From Marsupella aquatica (taxonomy: Eukaryota > Marchantiophyta): DNA of 64,000 bases. The notes under the pieces are model-generated. The model had not been told where the DNA came from. It saw only the letters and a list, made by a program, of their open reading frames with translations, and made no database searches. Below are positions 27,651 to 38,980 of this stretch, piece by piece. The stretch is from contig OZ316892.1 in the NCBI GenBank assembly GCA_973895155.1, positions 3,720,001-3,784,000 of the forward strand, in the 5' to 3' direction. Within the stretch, counting starts at the first letter, position 1. Every line of letters begins with the position of its first letter. A program made the translations under genes and the position numbers.

Positions 27651-30600
27651 ACATTTATGTATTGTAACTACGTACATGTGGAGTCTGAGGACTTACAGTA
27701 GTACTTCCCTGTGGAGTCTGAGTACTTACAGTAGTACTTCCCTTGGCCGAATACACGAGACTATCTAGTTTTAATTATCACACTAATTAATTGCCCGAGA
27801 GTAGATATATGGCATTGATGAGGCGAAACATACTTCAGGTAACTATAGGTATGATCATATTTTGATTAGTGCATGATCCATCTATCTAACTAGACTTTTG
27901 AAATTAAAGGCTTGCAAGCCATGTAAGTTTTCTTATGACATCTAACACTACATTGAATATATATTCCCTATTGCAGGGAGAAGGCAATGAGATCCCTTTG
28001 CATGATGCCTTTGCTACACTAATGCGTTACTTGCCGGACGACATCTCAAGTGACTTTGTACGTAGCTGAGGGAGGTGGATGGACAAACTTTTTGACAATA
28101 TGCATCCTAAGGTAGTTGACGTTGATGATCCCGGGATCACACGAGCCACAAAGCCGGAAAACTTCAATCGTGCCCTAGCTATAGGAGCAACACTTTTAAT
28201 AGCTAAACAGATGTTGGAAAATTTTCTCAAACGGCAATAAGATGTTTGGTTTCCTACCCTTGTACTGTTTGTGGTAGTGTGCCTGCTTTTCGATGAAACA
28301 GGACGGTTTCTGCAATAAAGCATTGCTTTTTTTCCCGGGATTGGAGTTTCACCTCATGTTATATTTAGAGATAACCCTCGGGATCACCCTAAACTTGCAC
28401 AAAACTAGGGTAGAAGCTTTCGGATTTCATCGCCTTGTGTTATGTATACGAAGTCAAAATGGTTATATTGGACTGACATTGTAGTTGAGGGATTTGGACG
28501 GACAAACGTTTTTGACAATATGCATCCTAAGGAGGGTAGAACCTTTCGGATTTCATAGCCTTGTGTTATGTATACGAAGTCGAATTGGTTATATTGCAAC
28601 TGACATTGTAGCTGAGGGAGGCTGATGGACAAACGTTTTTGACAATATGAATCCTAAGGAGGGTCGAAGCTTTCGGATTTCATTGCCCTTGTGTCATGTA
28701 TACGAAGTTGAAATGGTTGAGGCGTAGGGAGGAGATCTTCAACAACTTGCTATGCGTACTACCTACTTACGCCTACAATTTGTCCACAAGGCCGTGGTTT
28801 ATTTTTGTCATGGCAAGATTTGGCTTCCATGGCAATGCATGGTAAATTAATCCACATGCCCCCCTCACCAATTCATGAGGACAGAGCAACAAATACTGGG
28901 TGCCTTGAGTTTAGTATGCACAAAAGACACAGTTCCTTGCTTACTGGAGATTGAGAATTGTAGTCTTCAAATAGATCATTTGCCAAGAGATCAGGGGCTA
29001 AATGACTTCATTGTTATCCATCACAAAATACATAGATGGTAGTGTAATGGAATTGAAGCATGTTGGTATTTGAGTAATGATTGTGGACGTTATGCAATCG
29101 AACCGTGCTGTCTAGCTAGTACACACCTTTTGAGAATTTGTTTTGTTGAATATTGCTAAGGGGGAAAATTTTTGAACGTTCATTTATTGATTATCCTGGA
29201 ATAATAGCAAATTAAGTATAGGCCATTTTCTTGGCTACGGGACCATTTTCCCTTGTGTATATGATTGATTTGCATCTCATATCGTTCTGCAACGGGTACA
29301 TCAATTATGACTATTTGTGCAGCCATCAAATATGAGTGGTTTGATGATGGTGAGATTGATTACATTGAGATTGGGTTAGTCTTGCATATGACTCTCATTG
29401 TGGTCATATACGTGATCAGTATGAGTCACCATGAAGGGGATCACGGGAGGGGAGTTAATTAGCTTATTCAAGTATCCCTGTAGTGCTGGTATCGTGGCTG
29501 TGTTTTGGGAGAGGGGATCAAGTTTGAAATGGCGCTTCATGAGAGTCCACAACTCGGCCCCACACTTTGTGCCCGACTTTGTGGCACCCTGATGTGCCAC
29601 TCTTGGGGAAGTGGGACCCGAGAGGTTAGTCGAACAGAAAGCAGAAGTCATAGAGTCCCTGCTAAATTCCAACAAAGTATATCAAAGTTAATGAACTATT
29701 AGAGAGACGTACTACATGGTGGTACTAACGTGTGTGCAAGCATCCTAATTAACACCTCTATTAATCAATTCTTGATTGGATCCTGTTTATACAATGTGTT
29801 CTTGCGCAGTTCTGTGCTCACGCAAGTTAATTAGTGGAAAGTGTCATAGTGCTGGCCAGCTCTAGTTTCAGACCACGAGTTTTGGCCCCACTTTTGTATT
29901 GCTGTCTTCACCTATCTATTCAATTTGATTAATTATCTCGAGCATGAATTGGATGGCATCCAGTTTGGAAATAGCTTCTCATCAACCACTATAACATGCG
30001 CACCAAACCAAGGACAGGGTTTCCTTTTAATTTGAGCATGTTGGTGCTCTCTAGCTAGAATGTGGTCATATTCAAGAGTTTGGACGGGATGTGTCAACTT
30101 CAAAAATTAACCTCCTTCGGATGTGTACTGTAATTAACCACCCCGGCCTGTACCCTACAAAATAATCAACCCCTGTGCAACTTAAGTAGGGTGCGATTTG
30201 TCTTATGGGGTTTCATTGCTCACCGATAATTCCTCACCACAAAGCCCATCTCTAAGCCTTGTTAGAACCAGTCAAATAGTTCCCCACTTGGAGATTCCAC
30301 TAACTACCTGAATGGGACTTTAGACAGTACACAGATTTTGCACTCTCCAACTATACATTAACCTACCATGCATACTTGGGGCATTTTTGTTTTCCCATCA
30401 CAAGAAATCCACATTGGAAAACTGTTTTGCCTACTTCAAGTAAGGATTACTGAACCTCCACATAATCCCAGGGAAAAATGACCGCTTACAAAGGAAAGTT
30501 CACAAATCCACATTCAAGCCAGTGAGAAAAATTGCCTTGTGATATATGATGGTATTGATCTCCTTGCATTCAATCATCCGTTTCCTTTACTGCATCATTT

Positions 30601-30882
30601 GTTGAAACGTCTTGTGTTCATCCGTATAGTACAAAAGAAAAAGGGCCCATCAATTTAGAGTTCAGGGGTCGTCCATACAGAAGACTATAGTATGGCTGCA
30701 CTTACCTAGATCAGACAATAAGGAATATTTATTCAGAAACTTACATTCAGCCTTGTCAGTCTTAATGATACATCTGGTGTGACTAAATCCAGCTCCTGAC
30801 TAAATCCAGCTCCTGAGTCTAAAAAATCTAATACTATCAGAAGGAACTCTTCACTTAGAAGAACACTAATTTAACAACGTAA
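27651..30882. other. Intergenic region with one minisatellite
   Basis: No credible gene. Contains a short direct repeat at 27676-27740 (GTGGAGTCTGAGNACTTACAGTAGTACTTCCCT twice) and the 28040-28720 array. The rest is AT-rich with palindromic hexamers (TAATTAATT, AGCTAGCT) common in this genome. Confidence 0.4.
28400..28720. repeat. Minisatellite, period about 136 bp
   Basis: The unit contains AGGGTNGAANCTTTCGGATTTCAT, GTGTTATGTATACGAAGT, and TGAGGG...ACAAACGTTTTTGACAATATG. About two and a third copies are clear. A further half-unit lies at 28063-28113. Confidence 0.75.
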
Positions 30883-31302
30883 CTAACGCTCTCCTCTAAT
30901 ATGCCTGACCAACTGCATGTCCTTGGGCATGATGGTCACCCTCTTTGCGTGGATTGCACACAAATTGCTGTCTTCAAAGATACCAACGATATATGCCTCT
31001 GCTGCCTCATGGAGGGCAAGAACAGCGTGGCTCCGGAAGCGAAGGTCCGTCTTGAACTCCTGAGCTATCTCACGAACAAGTCGCTGGAAGGGAAGCTTGC
31101 GGATGAGACGATCGGTACCCTTCTGGTATTTACGGATCTCTCAGAGTGTCACTGTTCCAGGCCTGTATCTACAAGGCCTCTTCACTCCTGGCCTCGCTGT
31201 AGTTGAGTTGGAGGCATTCATGCGCAGGGCCTTGGTGGCAAGCTGTTTGCGAGGCCCCTTGCCCCCTGTGGACTTACGAGCAGTCTGCTTGGTACGAGCC
31301 AT
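30883..31302 (-). pseudogene. Variant histone H3, nonsense copy (inverted partner)
   Basis: Reads from ATG 31302 to TAG 30883 with the same 420-base length as the intact copy at 32915. A TGA at 31143-31141 replaces the Arg codon of the conserved TVALREIRK block (CGA to TGA). Everything else aligns with the intact copy. This copy keeps Thr6 and the Arg of LIRKLPFQ, where the intact gene has Ile and Pro. Met at the Lys27 position and the four-residue insertion before GVK are shared. It is therefore an independent descendant of the same variant, disabled by one transition. It sits head-to-head with the intact gene. Confidence 0.9.
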
Positions 31303-31785
31303 AGGTACTTGCTCCTAGCTCTCTTCCAGATGGAGAGCAAGAATGGATATATATATACACGCGGGAATCGAGTATCTGCAAGGTTACACACTACAACAAG
31401 CTTGGAGGCCAGTGACTAAGTAATGAGAAGGGATCCACGTACTAGCCTGAGGCGGGGCCTTCACAATAACAAGGCCAGGAGGCGCGTCAGAAGGATTCCT
31501 AGGTGCCGTTTGAGATGATGGGCAAGACTCAATAGCTGATTGTCTTGAATAGGTGCGAACCAAGGACTCCCCTGCAGGTGATCGAAACATTGTTCTGTTG
31601 TTTATGGTCAGTCCAGAATGATTTGTGTCCTCCACTTGCACATGGATAGAGACGAAATGGATGGCTAGTTAGCAGACAAGTGGCGACATCAGAGGTTACC
31701 ACAGCCAATTGCAACTGACTATGGATGGGAACCTTTCTTTCGTGTGTTTCGTGACATTGTTTGAGAAGGTACTAGCCAGGGACCA
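30883..31785. repeat. Inverted-repeat arm 1 (H3 pseudogene and its upstream region)
   Basis: The reverse complement matches 32444-33337 along the whole length, with scattered substitutions and small indels. Both arms carry an H3 gene body, its TATA region and about 480 bp further upstream. Confidence 0.92.
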
Positions 31786-32443
31786 GCGTGGCCTAAACTT
31801 GCCATATATTCTCTTCAAAAATTAAACTCAGTTTTTCTAAAAACAATTGTAAAATCCTGGCTGGTTTGGCTATAGAATCCAATATTAAAAGAAACCATAT
31901 AAATTGGATTTGATCAAGTTATTACACATAAAAAAATGTTCACTTTTTTAAAGTTACCTCTTTGGATTACTCAAGTTGAGAGCCCAGGTGAGAGGCAAAT
32001 CAAACAGTTTAGTATCAATATGATCCATTGAATAGAATGCCATGATCACTGTGTACTGAAAGTCAGGTTTCAAGAATTAATACAAGTATTTAAGTCTCAG
32101 GGGTCTCACTATATGGAGGTCTCCTCATCACTTGCAACTATTTCAGGCCTTGGATGTAAGAAAACATTATTTTACAATCACTACAATATTAATTTTGATT
32201 AAAACACACAAATGTGTTTAGAAGTCTCAAAATTAGATTAAGAATATTCTATTGTTCTTCTGAGTAAATTATTAGATATATATTACTTTAGAACCAATAA
32301 AATGACTTGATTTGTCCCACTTGATATGTTATTTTTGAGACTTAAAACACAATGTAAACCCTTACTACAAAGGAGCCTGCATTGAAGTGAATATTTACAA
32401 ATGCCCACGTCAACATAACCACGACTCACTCCCCTTAATGTTG
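31786..32443 (+). repeat. Palindrome spacer: copy 2 of the dispersed repeat family
   Basis: Matches about 37520-38240 in direct orientation, for example CTGGCTGGTTTGGCTNTAGA, AATATTAAAAGAANCCATATAAATTGG and CTCACTATATGGAGGTCTCC. No ORF. Confidence 0.75.
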
Positions 32444-32859
32444 TTCCCTGGCTAGTACCTTATCAAACAATGTCACGAAAACGAAACACACGAAAGAGAG
32501 CTTCCCATCCATAGTCAGTTGCAACTAGCTGTGGTAACCTCCGATGTCGTCACTTGTCTACTAACTAGCCATCCATTTCGTCTCTATCCATGTGCAAGTG
32601 GAGGACATAAATCATTCTGGACTGACCATAAACAACACAACAATGTTTCGATCACCTGGGGAGTCCTTGGTTCGCACCTATTTAAGACAATCAGCTGTTG
32701 AGTCTTGCCCATCATCTCAAACGGCACCTAGGAATCCTTCTGACGCGCCTCCTGGCCTTGTTATTGTGAAGGCCCCGCCAGTACGTGGATCCCTTCTCAG
32801 TCTCTTAGTCTCCAAGCTTGTTGTAGTGTGTGACCTTGCACATACTCGATTCCCGGGTG

Positions 32860-32868
32860 TATATATAT
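32860..32868 (+). promoter_or_regulatory. TATA-like element of the intact H3 gene
   Basis: TATATATAT about 47-55 bp before the ATG. The mirrored copy upstream of the H3 pseudogene lies at 31347-31357. Confidence 0.45.
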
Positions 32869-32914
32869 CCATTCTTGCTCTCCCCATCTGGAAGAGAGCT
32901 AGGAACAAGTACGT

Positions 32915-33334
32915 ATGGCTCGTACCAAGCAGATTGCTCGTAAGTCCACAGGGGGCAAGGGGCCTCGCAAACAGCTTGCCACCAAGGCCCTGCGCATGAA
33001 TGCCTCCAACTCAACTCCAGCCAGGCGAGGAGTGAAGAGGCCTCGTAGATACAGGCCTGGAACAGTGGCACTCCGCGAGATCCGTAAATACCAGAAGGGT
33101 ACCGATCTTCTCATCCCCAAGCTTCCCTTCCAGCGACTGGTTCGTGAGATAGCTCAGGAGTTAAAGACGGACATTCGCTTCCAGAGCCACGCTGTTCTTG
33201 CCCTCCATGAGGCAGCAGAGGCATATGCCGTTGGTATCTTTGAGGACACCAATTTGTGTGCAATCCACGCAAAGAGGGTGACCATCATGCCCAAGGACAT
33301 GCAGTTGGCCAGGCGCATTAGAGGAGAGCGTTAG
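32915..33334 (+). CDS. Variant histone H3 lacking Lys27, intact
   Basis: Intronless, 139 codons including Met. The core histone fold is well conserved ([47 protein letters not shown]). The tail differs from canonical H3: Thr6 is Ile, Ala15 is Gly, Ala25 is Leu, Lys27 is Met, Ser28 is Asn. Four extra residues lie before the GVK motif, and the final Ala is missing. K4, K9, K14, K18, K23 and K36 are retained. Loop 1 is not lengthened as in CENH3, so this is a replacement-like variant and not a centromeric one. A TATA-like TATATATAT lies about 50 bp upstream. The 3' flank joins directly to an F-box fragment. Whether it is expressed is unknown. Changes such as Arg-to-Pro in LIPKLPFQ suggest relaxed or altered constraint. 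Confidence 0.88.
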   Translation: MARTKQIARKSTGGKGPRKQLATKALRMNASNSTPARRGVKRPRRYRPGTVALREIRKYQKGTDLLIPKLPFQRLVREIAQELKTDIRFQSHAVLALHEAAEAYAVGIFEDTNLCAIHAKRVTIMPKDMQLARRIRGER

Positions 33335-33337
33335 AGG

Positions 33338-33515
33338 AGAGCGCAAAAGGTTTATGTCCTCGATCTGACTGGACAAGGGCTGTGGAAAGAGTGCACAAAC
33401 AGTCAAGGATAGGAACGGGAGGACACGCGTTGCATAGTTAATTGCCAGTTTCGAGCAGTGGGTAAGCCACATCATGAATTTCTGCATCAAGGATACGGAG
33501 ACTTTCCAGTGGTTT
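33338..33515 (+). pseudogene. F-box gene fragment C, fused to H3 3' end
   Basis: Reverse complement of about 25380-25555. It reads VLDLTGQGLWKECTN with an in-frame TAG soon after, then TRCIVN and a tail matching the F-box C-terminal half. It starts within a few bases of the H3 stop codon, with no separate start codon. It is a truncated remnant, not a gene. Confidence 0.85.
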
Positions 33516-33559
33516 CTATATCAGACAGCTATATAGTTGTTTTGTCATTGTTCAGATTA

Positions 33560-34700
33560 GATTTCCCCAAATCCTTCCTTGAATTGGCCCAGGATTAAGT
33601 TAGCTCGATCACCAAACTGTTAGATCGGCAAACTGTGCCTATTGCATAGGTGATTGGGAATGAATAGAGCTATAGTTTTTGAAATTATGATGACATATTT
33701 TTTTCACATCTATTGGTCCGCAGATTTTGCAATATCATGATTCCATTTTGATGTTGGATTTTCAATGTTCACCAAAGCATATATATATATGCACGGTGAA
33801 TGATTTTGGAATTACACTTGTTTGTGTTAAATGCACCATCTCAGGTTTGTGTCGAGGTTGTGTTAGTTCTCCAATCTAACCAATTTGTTTTGCTATTTTT
33901 CAATTCAACAAATACTTCCTAATAAAACTCTCATCTCAATGCTTGTACGTGTTATACCTTTCCCATATCAGACTGAAGTCAAAGTTAAGAAAACAGCAAA
34001 CGGATCATTTTATCAAGAGTACTAAAATTAAGACTGCCCCTTGATTGAAAGTACGAAAAAAGCAAACGGATCATTTTATCAAGAGTACTAAAATTAGGAC
34101 TGTCCCTTGATTGCGAGCACACTTACACACAGACACTAAGGATCGAAATCCTGGTTAAGTGCATGTTTCAAAAACTCTGGGGCTTGGTGAAGACACTTTA
34201 ACTGTTTTCAAATACAAACAATTAACTCAACCAATCATTTGAAATGAATTTTTCAATGATATGACAGGGTAGTATACATCAGATTAATAAAGACTTGCTC
34301 AAGCTGGCCTTATTGCTTTGCTAACCTACAGGACATGCATGCTAGCAAATACTTAAAACTTGGGGTTTCATTTTTAAAAAATGGCACATCAAGCAAGACA
34401 AAGGAAGGACATGCTTTTAAATCCAAGGGGTTTCAATTCTGTGGTCTATTAACACATGTGAAATTGTTATTTATTTGGCAAATTATTGTGCAAACGAAAA
34501 TAGTTATACCAGGCCTACACCCAAAGGCGTAAAAGGTCCACTAAGCCAATCTACCAGATGGCTACAAGCTAGCTGCCTGTCACATGATGTGGAGTACTTG
34601 TGGGTACCCTGGGGTGGTCACTATATGGAGGGTCATACATCACAGAGTACATTGCATGCAAAGTTTTAAGGTTTGACCCCCTAACTTAGAAGTGAATTTT
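33560..34700 (-). repeat. Copy 3 of the dispersed family, inverted
   Basis: Reverse complement of about 37250-38880 with gaps. Matching pairs include CTGGGGCTTGGTGAAGACAC/GTGTCTTCACCACCCCCCAG, CTAACCAATTTGTTTTGCTA and its complement, and GGGGGTCCAACC near the far ends. With 37250-38880 it forms an imperfect palindrome of about 5 kb. Confidence 0.75.
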
Positions 34701-35879
34701 TTTTTCCTTTGCAACACCCTTTCTTTATTTAAAATTGGTAATTTTTTTACTAAAAACCCCTTAAAAAATTTAAATAAAGTACTTTTTACAATTGATTAGG
34801 CTTATTTGTTCTTTAAAGCAGATCAATTAATAAAGCATGCCCTATTGGTTCTTCCACAAAACTTTGGAAGTCTTCTGGTAGTACACCATTTAATGGGCCT
34901 ATATTTAGTTGCTTGTGACGTGCCACTTTTGTGGAAGTGATCCTCCTGAGGTGGTACCTGCCCTACCTGCACTATACTAAACCCTACTTCCCTGCTGCCA
35001 TGGTTCAAAGCCCTTTGAATCCCCATCATGGCCCTGCTGTCTTGACCACTATATACCCGACTCAGACCTTTACGCTGGTATTGGGCCCACACCACCATGG
35101 TTACCGTCAATGGTCATTCCTTTATAGTTTTGGGTGTACGCGCTTGCCAGGGGGTATGGCCTAGCCTATTTGGTTCTCACTAAAAATGGAAGAATACAGA
35201 ATGATGTAGGTAGCCTGCCCGGGTAGCATGGTATAAATTTCAGAAATTTGAGAATGCTATGATTGATTCATGTATCTGTTCCGAGGAGTACCCTCCAGGC
35301 TTGTTTTGGGGGATTAGGGTTTAGGGGTTGAAGGGAGTTTTGAGGGGAAGTTTGTAAATGTCTATAACAATTGTCATCTGTGGATCAATCATGGTTGTCA
35401 TTCCCACTAGTAAGATTCTGGGCTATAAAATAAAGCACTTTTCAAGGATAGGCTTTCTAATGCTACAATTCATCCGCAGATCACTGCTGGGATTTGCATA
35501 CTTAACTGTGGGCTAAAACTTACACAGATCATATTATTATTATTAATTTTTTTTTTGTTGGGGGGGGGGGGGGGGCTAGTGTTTCTGTATCAGCAACCAA
35601 GCAGGATCATGGATGGTCATGATCATGAATGAGATATGGTTCATAGGATGCAATGGTGCAACCATGTTGGTCAATTATAGTTGTGAAGCCAGGTACAACT
35701 AATACATATATAGGTATTATCATAATTCTGAGTTAAAGTAACTAACTATGGACACAACTGTGCTACCTACACCTTGGATTGAGTTGATCGATCGATGATC
35801 AATGGGAGTATTGGGGATTTGACAATTTGTTATTTATTACCATTTTTTTGAAAACCTGGCCAAACAACATTTCAGCCTG
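34701..35879. other. AT-rich non-coding region with a G-run
   Basis: No gene. Contains a run of 16 G at 35560-35575. Part of the region near 34900-34945 pairs with 37230-37250, as part of the large inverted repeat. Confidence 0.4.
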
Positions 35880-37200
35880 GGTAGGTAAGCAACTCCCCTT
35901 ATTATAAAGCAAACTTATAATTCCTTGTAATGGCTTTATATCCCATTGACCATGTGAGATTTCTATTTAGTCTACTAAATAAAACTCTTTCAATTGTAGC
36001 TCTAACCTCAAGGAATCCAAAGATATATTACCTTTCAAAAAACCAAATTCTCTTTGACATGGAAAAACTTGATCAAAACCAAATATATGCCCTTTTTGTA
36101 ATACAAGGTAGGTCTACAACCAAATGAGTCAGCTTCAATACTAAGATTTTAATTAAAAATTCTAGAAATCTTTAAATAAAGATAACTACTAGTTTAAGAA
36201 TGTTTTCTTAATCCTGTGTGGGAAAATAAGAAAACCAAACTTTAGATATGACTCGATAAAATTTAAAAGTGCAAAACCCAGATTTTTTGATTTGTACTTT
36301 TTAATGATTACCCAACTTTTAAGTCCATATAAAAATGTAGATTTATGCTTACTACTCAAACATTCTAGCATGTGTGCAGCTTGAAATCTAGGCTAAATCC
36401 AAAACCTGATGCGCCCTACCAGTTTATGGATGTTGAAAAGTAGTAAAGTATACTTCCTCTTACTATAAAGGTTTTAGCTTTCCTTGGAAAAGCTTGATTG
36501 ACTTTGGGAACGGTTGCAGAAATTTAATCTAACATCTATAAAAAGATTTGCAAATATATATAAGAACTTTGTTGTCTAGTTCCTTCAAGGTTGAGGAGTC
36601 CATCCAAGTGAGATTTGTTAGCACCTAGCCAGGTGCGTAATCATTGTATAATAGATAAGGGTACACATTCTTATATGGACTTAAAAGGTTACCTATAAAA
36701 AAAGAATTCTAAGTATCCTGGTGAGGAACTCCCATTTTTAAAAGGCAAGCTTTTAATTCCTAATATGGCTCTATATCCAATTGTCCATGTGAAGTTAACT
36801 TCATTTTAGTCTACTAATATATAAAAAACTTGTACCTCGAAACATAAGGAATCCAAAGACATAACTTAAAAAACCAACCAAGATTGTTAGAACTGGTATT
36901 AATGGAAAACCTTGATCAAAATCGATTGTATGGTTTTTCTAATACAAGGCTGTACAGCCAAACTAGCCAAGACTTTTTAAAACTATACAAGTCTTGTTTA
37001 AAGGACAACTATACAAGTCTTATAATAGAAATTATAATTAGTTTAAGAATTGTTTCATTTTAATCCTACATTGGAAAAAGAAGAAAACCACATGCTAGCT
37101 ATGACCCAGGAAAATTATAAAAGTGGAAAACCCATATTTTCTATTTTTATTCAATCAAACCTTTTAATAGGCTATATAAAATGTAGACCCCAGGTGTCTA
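35880..37200. repeat. Direct duplication, about 850-bp offset
   Basis: 35880-36370 recurs at 36725-37200 with many changes. Shared blocks include ATGGCTNTATATCC, TAGTCTACTAA, GGAATCCAAAGA, GAAAANCTTGATCAAAA and the AGTTTAAGAAT...AAAATGTAGA stretch. No conserved ORF. Confidence 0.7.
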
Positions 37201-37249
37201 TTATACAAAAGTCTTGGGAGGGGGGGGGGGGACTTTGATCCACAAAAGT

Positions 37250-38980
37250 GGCACATCATGTGCGACGAAATGGCAAAATTTAAAGAAAGAAAGAGTTTTG
37301 CAAGAATTTTTTTTTCACTTATAAGTTAGGGGGTCCAACCGTAAAACATCGCACGTGATGTATGGCCTTCCATATAGTGACCCCCCAAAACAAGAGTTGG
37401 GGAACCATATAATTCATGTATAGAGTATGATTTTACTCTTTTCACACACAAGATCAATGTTTTCTCCTAAACTTTCCCTATAAATTCTCTTCAAAGATTT
37501 AAATTTAGTTTTTCCAACAAAATTCCTAAATTGCTGGCTGGTTTGGCTGTAGACTCCAATATTAAAAGAAGCCATATAAATTGGTTTTGATCAAATTGTT
37601 ACACATTAAAACATGTTCATTTTTTTAAGTTTCCTATAATTTGGATCCTTGAGTTGAGAGACCAGTTGAGAGGCAAATTGAAGAGTTTAGTATAATTAAA
37701 TGAACCCAATATGATCAATTGAATATATAGAATGCCATGATCACTTGATTATACACGTGTACTAAAAGTCAGGTTTCAAGAATTATTACTTGAAGTAAAC
37801 CACAACAGCCCCTATAAAGGGCTCCGGGTAACCTGTAGCCCTCATTGTAGAGTGCATAGGTTCAGAAATGGGCATTGGGCTCCACAAAAGGTGGTGAGTG
37901 CAAAACATTTTATTGGCAAGTACTCCACAAAAATTGCAAGTGTTCCACCTTTTATGGTGAGTAGTGAGACATGGAATGGGGCTTTTATAGTGGCAGATGT
38001 GGTTTAAGTCTTGGGGGTCTCAAGAATTATTACAAGTATTGAAGTCTCAGGAGTCTCACTATATGGAGGTCTCCCCATCACGTGCAACATTTTCAGGCCT
38101 CAGATCCCCTAAAATGTAAGGAGTTGTTTTCAACCTCTATAAATTGGAGTATTCTTTATTTCAAAATTTTGATTAAAACCACCCAAATGTTCTTACAAGT
38201 CTCAAAACCAATAAAGAGACATTATCATTTGTTGCAATTAATATGCCATTTTTGTAGAAGTGAAACTCCTAAGATTTAAGTATTTACAAGCATGTCATGT
38301 AGATTAGGAAAGCAATAGGGCCAGCTTGAGGAAGTCTCTATTAATCTGATGTATACTACCCTATCACATCATTTACAGATTCATTTGAAAAGGCTGAGTT
38401 GTTTGTAACAGTTAAAGTGTCTTCACCACCCCCCAGATTTTTTGAAACATGCACTTAACAAGGTTTTTGATCCTTAGTGTATGTGTGTAAGTGTGCGCGC
38501 AATCAAGGGGCAGTCCTAACTTTGCTACTTTTGATAAAATGATCCTTTTGCTTTTGGTACTTTTGACTTCAGTCTGATATGGGAAATGTATGACACAAGC
38601 ATTGAGATGATAGTTTTATTAGGAAGTATAAATTGTGGAATTGAAACATAGCAAAACAAATTGGTTAGATTGGAGAAGTAACACAAACCTCGACACAAAC
38701 CTGAGATGTGCATTTCACACAAACAAGTGCAATTCCAAAATCATCCACCGTGCATAATTATATGCTTTGATGAACATTGAAAATGTAACATCAAATTAAA
38801 TGGAATGACATGTATAGCAAAATCTGGGACCAATAGATCTGAAACAAATTAAATATGTCATCATAACTTCCAATTCTAGAGCTCTAGTCATTCCTGTGTA
38901 CCCAATCATCCATGTAATAGGTACAATTTGCCCAGCTAGCAGTTTGCCAATCGAGCTATTGTATGGTTGAAAAAGGGCTG
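37250..38980 (+). repeat. Copy 4 of the dispersed family (longest)
   Basis: The most complete copy. It pairs with 23866-24830 and 31786-32443 in the same orientation and 33560-34700 in inverted orientation. A run of 12 G lies just outside at 37220-37231. No transposase or RT motif is visible, so the family is non-autonomous or non-mobile. Confidence 0.7.

Larger units (their letters stand above)
32444..33337. repeat. Inverted-repeat arm 2 (intact H3 and its upstream region)
   Basis: Mirror of 30883-31785. The outer boundary (TTCCCTGGCTAGTACCTT / reverse complement) is sharp. On the H3 3' side, similarity stops right after the stop codon region (GGAGAGCGTTAG). Confidence 0.92.

Noticed and set aside
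32915-33334. Centromeric H3 (CENH3)
   Set aside because: Loop 1 is not extended and the histone fold is very close to canonical H3, unlike CENH3.
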